NCBI GenBank assembly: GCA_947650365.1
Contig: OX393549.1
Span: 86,796,900 to 86,860,899, forward strand
DNA: 64,000 nt
From: Chamaelirium japonicum
Lineage: Eukaryota; Streptophyta; Magnoliopsida; Liliales; Melanthiaceae
Direction of reading: 5' to 3'
Part shown: positions 12,839 through 24,739 of the stretch, piece after piece
Layout of the letters: every line of letters begins with the position of its first letter
How positions within the stretch are numbered: position 1 is the stretch's first letter
The notes under the pieces: generated by a model
The model's database searches: none
What the model was told of the DNA's origin: nothing
The model's input: the letters and a program-made list of their open reading frames with translations, nothing else
Program-made: the position numbers and the translations under genes

Positions 12839-13171
12839 TTAACAAGAGTAGTAAGACATAAAAGAGGGACAAAGATCACCAGCCCATCCCTTTCCAAGCA
12901 CCAATGCATCACACGCCTTCGCCGCATCCATCATAATCATCACATTGCTAATCTCCTGCCGCACCAATTCCTCAAACGCTTCCTTCAGAGCCCACAGTTC
13001 CGCATGCAGAGAGGAGGCCACCCAATAATGAGAAGAGACTGCCGCCCGAATCTCGCCATCGCAACTAGCAAGGACCCAAGTACCACTAGCGACCTCTTCC
13101 TTTGACTTGAAAGACCCATCCGTCCACAGAAGAAAATCCACAGCCATGCGCACAAATAGATAAGGCTCCAC
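12839..13171 (-). pseudogene. RNase H-like (RVT_3-type) domain fragment
   Basis: The frame contains a TDGSF motif, then AELWALKEA about 45 residues later, then MMDAAKA after a hydrophobic strand (VMIMM). These are the spaced acidic residues (Asp, Glu, Asp) of the plant RNase H-like family found in many LINE-derived and stand-alone proteins. The family's usual C-terminal part, with a final His/Asp region and an ADALA-like tail, is missing: the frame ends soon after MMDAAKACDALV. There is no promoter, partner gene or second exon nearby, and a 29-base C tract lies just upstream. It is most likely a decayed piece of a LINE or a captured host exon. A terminal exon of a host gene is possible but not supported. 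Confidence 0.6.
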
Positions 13172-13201
13172 TCCTCAAGTAAAACACGTACACATTTCAA
13201 T

Positions 13202-13230
13202 CCCCCCCCCCCCCCCCCCCCCCCCCCCCC
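13202..13230. repeat. Poly-C tract (29 bases)
   Basis: Uninterrupted C run. The flanking 13231-13920 has no recognisable gene; it contains a short GA tract at 13587-13599 and otherwise unremarkable sequence. Confidence 0.95.
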
Positions 13231-13920
13231 TTCCATTAAACACTTATATTAATACTTGTCATAACAATTTTTATAGCATAGATCCAACAATAGTATCTCC
13301 AATGGGCTCCCTTAGCTCCCCACATTCGCCCGTTTGAGCGAGCGAAGTGACCTTAAAAGGCATTGTATAGCCCTATCCCTGAATGCGACGCTAGCAGTTG
13401 AAGACTCTTGCTTCAATCGCAGTTGGAGCCAAGTATTTTTATTTTTTATTTTGATGGACCGGCCAGGTAGTCAGAGGGTAGAGCAATAGCCGCTAGAGCA
13501 TGGGCTCAGAGCGGCAACAACGCCTTGAGAGAAAGCTCGCTCCACGGTTTCCATACCAAGATTCGAACATGAAACCTCTCCTTCAAGAGAGAGAGAGACA
13601 GGAAGTACCACTCGGATCAGTGCCCGTTGGTATTGTTAATGCAAAGGCTAACGGTTGGAGCAAAGGCCAAGTAGGCATACTGCGCCGCCGCCGGAGATGG
13701 GGCGAGTGCATCTGACGGCCAATTATTAGAGTCGACCTCCGCCGGCTGGGTGGACCGGTCAATACGAATCATGGACCACATTAGCCAGGTTTAGCATCAA
13801 CAAGAATTTGTGGTGTGCAAACCTCTTCACCTAGGATAAGGTTTGGATAAGCAGATAAGGTTTTGACTTAGATATCCCAACAGTGGTCAGAATTATTCCG
13901 GGATAAACTTTTTTTTTTTA

Positions 13921-14140
13921 AGTGGTCATGTCACGTGCGCAGGCTAGCGCGACGACAGAAAGTGCCATTGCACTAAAAAAGACCACGGTTCGAAACCAAC
14001 CAACCAGAGGAGCGCAAGGTTTTTTTTCTCACCAAAGATCAATCCTTGTTTTTGCCCATAGCTGCATTTATACCCCACACGGCATACTAGAGATTCGTTA
14101 CTTCCTGCAACCTCCCGAACGGAAAACAACGGGTTAACAA
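13921..14140 (+). mobile_element. SINE-like repeat, copy 1 (tRNA-type B box)
   Basis: A second, diverged copy occurs at 20088-20302 and aligns over ~210 bp (shared AAGTGCCATTGCA, CCAAAGA, CCTTGTTT, CATTTATA/CTTTATTTATA blocks). This copy has a perfect Pol III B-box match GGTTCGAAACC at 13987-13997, 65-75 bp into the repeat, as in tRNA-derived SINEs. An A box is only weakly suggested by GGCTAGCGCGACG. No poly(A) tail is obvious, so the SINE label is tentative; the repeat family is certain. Confidence 0.5.
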
Positions 14141-14215
14141 CTGGGATGCAAACGACTGTTGCGTTCGGGGCCGGACAATTAGTTTCACTACAATCGAGTA
14201 TTGACTCAATATTTA

Positions 14216-14463
14216 GACTCCGTTTGGTTCAAAGTATCCTATAAGGTATTATGGTTACAAGGTATTCTAGATACAAAGTATTCGCCCTATCTCTTGTTTT
14301 GCTGTATTGGGTTGCCCTGGCCTCGGTTATGAGGAATCCCAAGGACACCAAATCGACTTACTACACCAGATATTTCAAACAAAAACGGTAAATCATACTC
14401 GGTATTCTGAATACTTACCCCAAAGCAGCTGACTGCACCGGATACTTCGAACCAAATGGAGCC
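14216..14463. mobile_element. MITE, ~24-bp terminal inverted repeats
   Basis: The left end GACTCCGTTTGGTTCAAAG and the reverse complement of the right end GGCTCCATTTGGTTCGAAG match at most positions and both continue TATCC. Inner segments repeat GGTATTCT and GATA(T/C)TTC(A/G)AAC motifs. Ends of this kind are frequent in PIF/Harbinger- and hAT-type plant MITEs. The flanking 3-mers TTA and TTG are not an exact duplication. Confidence 0.65.
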
Positions 14464-14590
14464 TTGGACAATCTTGATCGGTCGCATTGAGTCAAAAGAA
14501 GTTGCCTTGTCCATGTTATCTCTTAAATGATAAAAGCTACCTAGTGTCAACCTTATAAAACGGTCTCACCAACCTTCGGACTAGTTGTGC

Positions 14591-15146
14591 CTAGGGCTGT
14601 AAACGAACCAAGCATTTGTGAGCAGTATGCAAACAAGGTCAATAAAAGGTCGTTCGAGTTTGTCCGATTACTAATCGAACCAAGTCCAAGCCTAGAGTTT
14701 AGGCTTGTTTAGGAAATAAGCCAAGCTCGAATAGAGCAAATTTCTGCTCGGTTGGGCTCACAAACATATATGCTTTGCATAGCGCTCATGAGCAGGCTCA
14801 TGTGTATGCTTGTGAATAGGCAGATAAAAGGTTTGAATAGATCGAACTAACATAAATAATCGAAGCTTTTGATTGGGTCTGAAGTTCATGAACGTGCTCG
14901 AAAAAGATCGTTTGAGTCTCAAAATAAAAAAAAGGTTCTTTTGAGTTTGTTTGATTACTAATTGCGCCAAAATTAGACTGAAGTTTAGGCTCATTTAATA
15001 GACAAACCATGCTCAAACAAACCAAAGCTTGGCATGATTTTTAAACAAGAGACAAGCTCAAGGCTGTAATTTAGACTCGTTTAATAAACAAGCCAAGCTC
15101 AAACAGACCAAAGCTCAGCCCGGATAGGCTCAGCTTATTTGCAGTC
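14591..15146. mobile_element. Non-autonomous DNA transposon flanked by a 10-bp direct repeat
   Basis: CTAGTTGTGC occurs at 14581-14590 and at 15147-15156, directly bordering the element. The left terminus CTAGGGCTGTAAACGA is mirrored on the right (reverse complement CTAGGACTGCAAATAAG). Because both the duplication and the terminus start CTAG, the target duplication could be read as 6 or 10 bp. The interior is a series of degenerate subterminal motifs around AAGCCAAGCTC and AGGCTC. A 9-10 bp duplication would suit a Mutator-like MITE. No transposase is present. Confidence 0.75.
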
Positions 15147-15216
15147 CTAGTTGTGCACGTAGTTAGTAGCGGGTTGCCGAATCAACCATATCATTTCGTG
15201 GTCCACATAATGTTAA

Positions 15217-15687
15217 GAGCACTCCTATTTAAACATACTTTTGGACATACTCTTGGACATATTGAGGAGGTGGGGAGCATATTTGAACATACTTTTGGAC
15301 ATACTCTTGGACATTCTGTTGGGGGGGGGGGGGGGGTTGGGGGGGGAGGCATCGGCCAGCACACAGTGTGCATCGGCTTCGCACCAAGCTTTGGCCATTG
15401 CCCCCCACCACACGAGAACATTTTTGCTACCCGATTGATGTACGCTGCACTTACATACTAGGACATGTCATGTCATCCCTTTGAAAGGACATTATAGGTA
15501 ACAAAGTGTATCGTATAATAGGTAACAAAGTGTAGTCCCGATCATATTCTTTCTAATGGATGATGTGGCAAACCATGATTGGGCCTTAAACAAGTGCAAC
15601 AAATCAATCGAGCAGCAAAAATACTCTCCGACCACCTAGAATGTCGGAGAGTATGTCCCATAGTATGTTGATCAAATAGCACTTTCC
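15217..15687. mobile_element. Tourist-like MITE with TAA duplication and internal poly-G
   Basis: The termini are inverted repeats: left GAGCACTCCTATTTAAACAT, right (reverse complement) beginning GGAAAGTGCTATTTGATC, both running into ACATACT..GGACATACTC. TAA flanks both ends (15214-15216, 15688-15690), as for PIF/Harbinger MITEs. A ~55-bp piece of the left terminus is tandemly duplicated (15235-15314), followed by G runs (15321-15336 and 15339-15346). Confidence 0.6.
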
Positions 15688-15731
15688 TAATATTAATCAC
15701 GAGATGGGAGAAATATTTTATCATGCGGGAA

Positions 15732-16261
<530 letters not shown>

Positions 16262-16353
<92 letters not shown>
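16262..16353. repeat. Compound (TA)n-(GA)n microsatellite
   Basis: TA repeat to about 16323, then GA repeat up to the next foldback element. Confidence 0.95.
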
Positions 16354-16357
<4 letters not shown>

Positions 16358-16751
16358 TGTTACAATGAGCTGTGAGCTGCCGGTTTAGAAAGTTAGCTGC
16401 GTGTATTTTGACCCCCCTAGGAGTTTTGGAATTTGATGAAATTTGGTGAGGGTGTTGTCTAGGGTAAGATGATCATCCTCACTAATTTTCATCAAATTCC
16501 AAACCTTTTAGGGGGGTCAAATGGTCGAAGCAAAATCTGTCGTCCACAGTCACCGTTAAAATCTGCAGATTTTGCTTCGACCATTTGACCCCCCTAGAAG
16601 TTTTGGAATTTGATAAAAATTGGTGAGGACGATTATCTTACCCTAGACAACACCCTCACCAAATTTCATCAAATTCCAAAACTTGTAGGGGGGTCAAAAT
16701 ACCCGCAGCTCATTTTCTCCTACCGCAGCTCACAGCTCAACATAACAACCC
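16354..16751. mobile_element. Foldback MITE 2 (same family as MITE 1)
   Basis: The left end GGAATGTTACAATGAGCTG matches the reverse complement of the right end GGGTTGTTATGTTGAGCTG. The arms share the TTTTGACCCCCCTAG and GATGATCATC motifs with MITE 1 but differ at many positions, so it is a separate insertion and not a recent duplicate. The fold centre is near 16560. Confidence 0.85.
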
Positions 16752-16767
16752 TATATATATATATATA

Positions 16768-18440
<1,673 letters not shown>

Positions 18441-18950
18441 TTTTAAAACTATGTTCAGTTTTAATTCCTTAAATATTGATTTGTTTAGCTATGTTTGTTA
18501 TCTTTATTTTTGTCATGTTTAGGTTTGCTATCTTTAGATTTGTCAAGTTCGATTTTCATTTTGTTATGTTATGTTCGCTATGTTTATATGAGTCTCTTTA
18601 AAACGATGTTAAGTTTTAATTTCTTAAGTATTACTATGTTTAGATTTGCTATCATTAGATTGGTCATATTTTGTCATGTTTATGTTTACTATCTTCAGAT
18701 TTGACATATTTAGTTTTAATTTTGCTATGTGAAGTTTGCTATATTCATATGAGCATTTTTAAACCTATATTCAATTTTAGTTCCTTAAGTATTGCTATGT
18801 TTAGGTTTGCTATTTTCAGTTTGGAATGTTCAGTTTTGCCATGTTTAGATTTACTATCTTTAGATTTGTTATGCTCAGTTATGCTATGTGAAGATTGCCA
18901 TATTTTAATTCCTTAAGTATTGATATCTTGACATTTTACTATGTTAAGTT
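18441..18950. repeat. Degenerate ~158-bp tandem repeat, three copies and a partial
   Basis: Units start at TTTTTAAAACTATGTTCAGT-like sequence near 18441, 18598 and 18757. Each runs through CTTAAGTATTGCTATGTTTAGG, TTGCTATCTTTAGATTTG, and a closing TTCATATGAG. Within a unit, shorter GCTATGTTTAG-like motifs recur, pointing to an older, shorter repeat. AT-rich, non-coding. Confidence 0.75.
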
Positions 18951-19019
18951 TTAAAAAGTATGTTTAGGTTTGCTATATGAAGTCTTAATTTTTGCTATGT
19001 GAAGTTTTAAAAACTGGTT

Positions 19020-19400
19020 TTTTATAGATTTTTCTCTCTAAAAGTGGATATCCAAGCTTCTCAAACAGGATATCTATAGTTTTTTCTCTCTAAAAATTTT
19101 GTTTCTAGAGCTTTTTTTCTCTAAAACTGGTTTCTATTGCTTTCTTTCTCTAAACCTTTTTTCTATTATCTTTTTCAAAACTAGATATCCATAACTTTCT
19201 CTTTCTAAAACTAGGTTTCCATATCTTTCTATATCTTTCTCTCTCTAAAAACTATAGATTTTTATAGTTTTCTCACTCTAAAACTAGGTATCTTTAGCTT
19301 TCTCTCTCTAAAAAATAATTTTCCATTATTTTCTCTCTCTAAAAACTGAGTTTCTCATGCTTTCTCTCTCTAAAGTAGGATCCATAACTTTAGATCTCTA
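19020..19400. repeat. Degenerate short tandem repeats (TTCTCTCTCTAAAAACT type)
   Basis: About ten imperfect units of 30-40 bp, each with a CTTTCTCTCTCTAAAA core. It follows the 158-bp repeat. The next stretch (19430-19640) has four further imperfect copies of a GTTGCAACTATACCATTCGAACTA-like unit; 19641-20087 shows no gene. Confidence 0.7.
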
Positions 19401-20087
19401 AAAACTATATATTATTTTAATATTTAAGTAATCTGGTCTAATCACAATTAGCTACATACTACCAACTACATCGAACCAAATAGTGAAGTTGCAACTATAC
19501 CATTTGAACTATATCAAGCCTAACAACAGAGTTTCAACTATACCATTCGAACTACATTGAACATACCAAGCAGTGGAGTTTGCAACTATACCATTCAAAC
19601 TACCTGCAACCAAACAACTTGCTATAATTTCCAACTACAACTGCACACCTTCCAACTGCACATATTGAAACTATACCCTATTGTTCCAAGTACATCGAAC
19701 CAAATAGGTTGTGAGTGTGATTCACCTGTGGGGGCTAGGTGCAACGGATGACGGTGACATAAGGATGGCTCGGCCTAGGTGGAAACAAGACGATTGAACA
19801 TTCTTTTCCTTATCATTTTAGGACAACCTCTGTAACGTAAAGTTGCAGGCATGATGCATCAACGTCCTTTTGATAAATGACAACTGAGACAAGTGAATGG
19901 CACTCACCCTTGCCTTGCTGACGGTGATAGATGCATTGAGGCCTTAATGTATGGCTTGTTGACATATCAAGTGGGTTTACTCTTATGGGAAACTACCAAA
20001 CTTGGGTAGCTCTGATTGTCTTAAATGGCAACCATTTATGATCTACCACTACACGCGACTAGGCAGTGGTAGGCCTTTTTTGTTAAA

Positions 20088-20302
20088 AGGACAAGTCTAT
20101 CATGGTTACAACGATGCCTGTAAGTGCCATTGCATAAAAGAGATTACAATTCAAAGTCTGCCAGCTACAGGAGCATAAAGTTTTAATTTTTTATTCGCCA
20201 AAGACCGAGCCTTGTTTCTACCCAAAGGTGTGACACTTTATTTATATACCACATGACATATAAAGCAAGCATGAAATTCTATCTTGCGACTGCCTAGTAG
20301 GG
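20088..20302 (+). mobile_element. SINE-like repeat, copy 2
   Basis: Diverged homologue of the repeat at 13921-14140, in the same orientation, aligned through AAGTGCCATTGCA, CCAAAGACCGAGCCTTGTTT, TTTATTTATA and the CTTGCGACTGCC tail (compare CTTCCTGCAACCTCCC). The B-box position is degraded (AATTCAAAGTC). A solo LTR is inserted at its 3' end. Confidence 0.5.
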
Positions 20303-20307
20303 AAACA

Positions 20308-20652
20308 TGTTGGGAATGTGGCCTAAAATAAGTCTATATAGACAACATGAAGACTCCAAGGTTCGTGTGCGAAGGAAGATTTGAAGACTAAGTAGAAGCA
20401 GAGTTGAATGCGGGTGCCCTAGTGCCCATAGGGCATGCCCGGGTGAGTTGAGGCAGACCCGGAAGCCATATCCTACATGAATTTTGCCCGGGCGTAAATT
20501 GTTTTCGGCCAGGCACCGACGGTTCCAGCACACTGGTTGGACTACGGATTTGCATTGGACTCCTTACTAAAGTTCGATACAGATTTGGAGGTTATAAATA
20601 GAGGTTCTATCATGAGCTTAGTGTATCGAAAAAGTCGATTTATGATTGATAG
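20308..20652 (+). repeat. Solo Copia-type LTR, left part
   Basis: Begins TGTTGGGAATG after AAACA and carries a TATAAATA box at 20593-20600. It is cut at GATAG by the outer Copia element. Joined with 48553-48922 it makes an LTR of about 710 bp with TGTTGGG...CCCAACA ends. Flanks AAACA (20303-20307) and AAATA (48923-48927) differ at one base, consistent with an aged 5-bp target duplication. No primer site follows the right end, hence solo. Confidence 0.75.
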
Positions 20653-22981
20653 TGTTAGAATTGGTGAGGTCTACAGCTCGTAAACCTATAGTTTAGCTAT
20701 GTATGGTTGATAGTATAGGAATGCATATTGGTACATACCTTAGTACGTGTTCTGATTATAGAACAGAGAGCCATGGCTACATGGTAATCCACTTGAGTGG
20801 GAGACTCAAGGGACTGGTCCCATGTAACCTAAATACGTTCGCAGCTCTGATTAGGGTTGGTCACCCTATTAGGTTAAGCTGTTGGGATGATAGAGCGTGG
20901 GTGTCTCCACCACGGTCATTACCAGGCACAGTGTCTGTGGCCGAACGGAACCAACACGGTGCACAGATCGATGAGCAAACATCGGTGCACTAAACCGTGT
21001 TTCTGCTTAGGGTAAAACGGTCCTAAACCCTGAGGAACCATGTCTGGTGGACTAACCAGTTGTGTGGTGCTTTGGCGCACCAATGTGTGAGGATCCGGAT
21101 GCAGTGATCCAAAACCACGGTGTACTGGGTTACCCGGCTAGCGTTGCATCAGCATGTCACTCCTCCAGGCTATCCACACCCCTAACGGGAGGTGCGTTCC
21201 TTGGTCTGACCTACGTCGTATTAAACCCTGGCCAGGTGGTCATCAGTTGGACTGGTGACAGATCCGGTTGCTCGGAAGAGTAATCGGAGGTACGATGTAT
21301 GTTGTCAACCTGGAAGGAACCAAGTCATATGAGCTCTCGATTCTGACGGTATTCTCCACCGCTCGAGTTGCATCATGGCACCAGTTGGAGGGACAACGAG
21401 TTTACCATACTAAGCGGAGAGCAGGGGTATGAGGGAGAACATAGTAAGTCCGGGGGAATTGGAGTACAGCCTGCGTCGCACTCTGGGTGGCTACGCAGGT
21501 TAACTAGGACTCAGAGGATCAATGGTACACTCGGGTAGTGTGTCGATCGAGTCTGAGTTGGAAGCCATGAACCCTGGTCCCTGAAGGTTCCACCTTATCG
21601 ACATTATGTACGGTTCTTATACCATCTCATCGAAACACAGAACGTAGTTAGAGGAAGCGAGAATTCCAAGCCTACACTCCGTGAGTGCTCCGCACTAGTG
21701 CACGGTAGATGCGTAACTACGTGTGTGCACTAAGGGGAAACCCTAGGTTAGTGCAGAGACGCATGTAGCAATTCCTTGTCATAAGTGGACTTTGCCACAT
21801 GGATGCGATGCACCGGGACATGTTGCGAGTTGACTAGTTGACTTCACTAGGGGCACCTTACGGGAACCTCAGAGAATAGTGAAATTACTGGTGCACTTCA
21901 CTTATGTGTGCCTTGTAAAGTCTCGTACATGAGGAACGGCCAACTAGTGACACAAGCGCGTTTTGGTCATACCATGCGCCACTATGCACTAGGGGGGCCG
22001 GCCCTAAGTGTTGAGAGACTGGTAAAGGCCGGCCCTATTAGTTTCAGGAGGTTGTTGCCTCCGATGAAAGGGTCGATCAAGAGGCGCAGAAAACGGGCTG
22101 GTTTTGACCGTTTTCGAAAACAAGAAAAAGATAGAGATAAAAGAAGAGATATATAGGGAGAGGTTTGAATCAGTCAATCCTATCCGCTAGGCTTATCCGT
22201 AAGGATAAGGCCGGCCCTATATAAGGCATAGGGAGAGAGGGGGGGACGAAATTAATGAGCCATGCAAGCCCTAGGGCCGGCCCAAGCCATGGGGGAAACC
22301 CTAGCCACCCCCTCTCCTCTCTTCGCATCTCCTCTCTCGTCTCTCTCTCCCTCGCTTGTGCCATTGGATGGCGACTCGTCTTCCTCACGTGGTGTTTTGT
22401 AGAAGGAGAAGGCTCGTCGTATGGAGGCACTCAGAGATCCATCGACGAGGTGCCATGTATCGTGTGAGATCGGGTGAACTAGAAGGCGTCTCCCGCAACC
22501 TTTTGCTGTCCAGAATCTGCATAAAAAATCAGCGTTGTTTCTATGATTTCGGGAGCTACAGAAGTCCAAACGACGTGAAATTTATTTCAAAAGTTGCGTA
22601 TCGAAGTTGGCTACCTACAGTCCAAATTTCAGAACAATCGGAGTTCGGAAAAAAAAGTTATAGCCGTCGCACCGAAGCTATGTTGAGCAGATCCGTAGCC
22701 CGTCTCCATCAACAAAGAAGAAATTTGTCGCGGTGAAAGATTCCGCACGCAGGTATGATCTCTAACAAGTAGATCTAACATAATTAGAATATGCATATAT
22801 GCTAGATTGTTCTTTTGCGTTAGATCGTCGTTAGGGGTTCGCGTAGTTGCCATGCTAGATTCATACACGCATATGTAGATCGTTTCGATAAAAATTTTGA
22901 TATGTAACGCACACCGCTCACGGTCCTCGAACCTTCACTTTGCTTCCACTGCGGGCCTCTACCATGGATTTATTTCCAACA
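20653..22981 (+). repeat. 5' LTR of outer Copia element
   Basis: TGTTAGAATTGG at the start and TTTCCAACA at the end, 2 bp before the primer site. It pairs over its full length with the 3' LTR, with scattered substitutions and small indels. Length 2329 bp. A TATATAA box after CCGGCCC lies at 22218-22224. Confidence 0.9.
22218..22224 (+). promoter_or_regulatory. TATA box candidate, outer 5' LTR
   Basis: TATATAA immediately after GGCCGGCCC. The 3' LTR has the same box at 47789-47795 after CCAGCCC. Confidence 0.5.
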
Positions 22982-22983
22982 AT

Positions 22984-22995
22984 TGGTATCAGAGC
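22984..22995 (+). promoter_or_regulatory. Primer binding site (tRNA-iMet), outer element
   Basis: TGGTATCAGAGC two bases after the 5' LTR. Confidence 0.9.
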
Positions 22996-24739
22996 TCGCT
23001 AGTAGTGTGCGTTTCATTTTTTTCATGAAACCGTCATGTGCGCGCATGAATAGTATGTGCCGCCATCGGGGTTCTACGAGTAGATCATGCATAGTATATT
23101 TTGTATGTTCTATGAATCGTTCTTGCAGGGTGCCGCTTCTAAAATTATTCTGGATATGTGATTGCTTGCTACCGGGGGTCGGACCCCGTGTTAGCGATTT
23201 TGTCTGGATGTTTTTTCTTCTGTGTGTGGATAGATTTTAGAGCCATAGTCGGGCAAGAGGTGAAGATTTACCACCCTTGATTCCCAGGCTTTTTGCTAGG
23301 TTTGTTTTCCTTTTCGTTCTAGGAAATTGTGTACGAGCGAGCACTTACTCGAAGCGTACTAGATCTTTTTCGATTACAGATTGAAGAGGAGGACTTGCCG
23401 TGGAGATCCACCACCGGGAAGATGAGCGGAACCTTGGAGGACGATGACGATCCGGCGAAGCGTACACAATGACGGCAAAGGGCAGAAAGCGTCAGGAGAT
23501 CGTATACAGAGGCTTGCACCGGATCGAGGACCTTGCGAAGGAGACAGAGAGCCTGCGCTATGCCAGTCAGGTTCAGGGGTCGGACCCTGAACTTGATTCA
23601 GTTGTGTGCTTGTTTCTTTCAGTAGTTCTTTATATTTATGTAGAGAACCCCGATGCAATAATTTAATTATCTGTGTTAGAGGGATGCCCTTTCCCCTCGG
23701 GTCCTAGCGACCTTATTAGCATAGCATTCCACTAGTGACACCTATTATTTAATTGACCCTTGATAATAGCATGAATTCCTCACATTTGGTTATGCCCCCA
23801 TTAGGTCAACACCCGATTAGTCGGGTGTGCCTATTTGGCAAGCATCGAAACCTAGAATGAGTTGGAATTCTACTATGACATCATTCGTCAAATTTATAAG
23901 CGAGGCGCCATGGTAGTGGAAGACCTTTCCTGTCAGTCTGACCTTAGGCTAGGCTCCAGAGCATTAACGTGATAGCCAGGTTTGCAGAGCATCGATGTTC
24001 TTGGGATATGTAATGTGACCCTTGAGTGGAGAAATCCACTTGAGGCAGGGACTACGATATTCCGAGATCGATTAATGCTTCGCGAAAGGCTTGAAACGCT
24101 AGTGGGAGCACGATATGACCAGGGTCTAGTGTATAGGTTGTCGTGACCTTAGTGTATACTCATACTTGCATTAAATAACCCTCAAATTTAATAAGGGATG
24201 CAAGAGAGGACTTATTAGAGATCCCCTGGCCTCCACGGCCAATCACTTCGTGCTCGGGTGGGAGGGCATAACTCAACAACCCCCTCGGGTGAGAGCTGTG
24301 TTTTTCCATGCCAAGTTACTTAGTGATTTCCCTCGGGATATGGTGGTTACGGCGCCAAAGGTTCAGGCTTTACTCACCCTCGTGGGGGCCGTTAGAACTT
24401 CCGTTCCGTAATTGCCTAGGCTCGTGGTTAAGCATCCGAAGTACACGTGAGGTATTCGTTGCGAAGACAATGGTGATCACGTGGTACTGGCCAAAAGATA
24501 ACCATGGTTCATCAAAGCCCTTAGTTGGCAGATTTGGATAGGGTCAAGGGAAAGACCCGTGTAAGCGGATGACCTGCACACTGCCCCCTCGGACAGGTGC
24601 AGCCTATTCCAAGATCTTACATACATGGTTAATTAATCCATAGAGGTGTCTTCGCTGTGAGGGTAGCGCTGACATTTGGATATAATTAGCTTATTTTAAA
24701 ATTCCATAAAATAAGTTATTTTGCATTCATTTTCATTCA
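22996..24739 (+). other. Leader of outer element
   Basis: It carries palindromes GGGGTC-G-GACCCC (23173-23188) and AGGGGTCGGACCCT (23575-23588). Between them lies the hairpin at 23331-23359, here with one mismatch in the upper stem (TACTCG for TGCTCG). A pyrimidine-rich TTTTCGTTCTAG acceptor-like run immediately precedes the hairpin block. Open frames are not conserved as proteins. Confidence 0.7.
23331..23359 (+). promoter_or_regulatory. Conserved leader hairpin (outer copy, one mismatch)
   Basis: GTACG/CGTAC lower stem kept; upper stem CGAGCA faces TACTCG, one pair lost. Decay is expected in a dead element. Confidence 0.55.

Noticed and set aside
13440-13580. Possible tRNA gene or minus-strand SINE (GTTCGAATCTTGG near 13555)
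   Set aside because: No cloverleaf could be drawn and no A box at the right distance; a chance B-box-like match.
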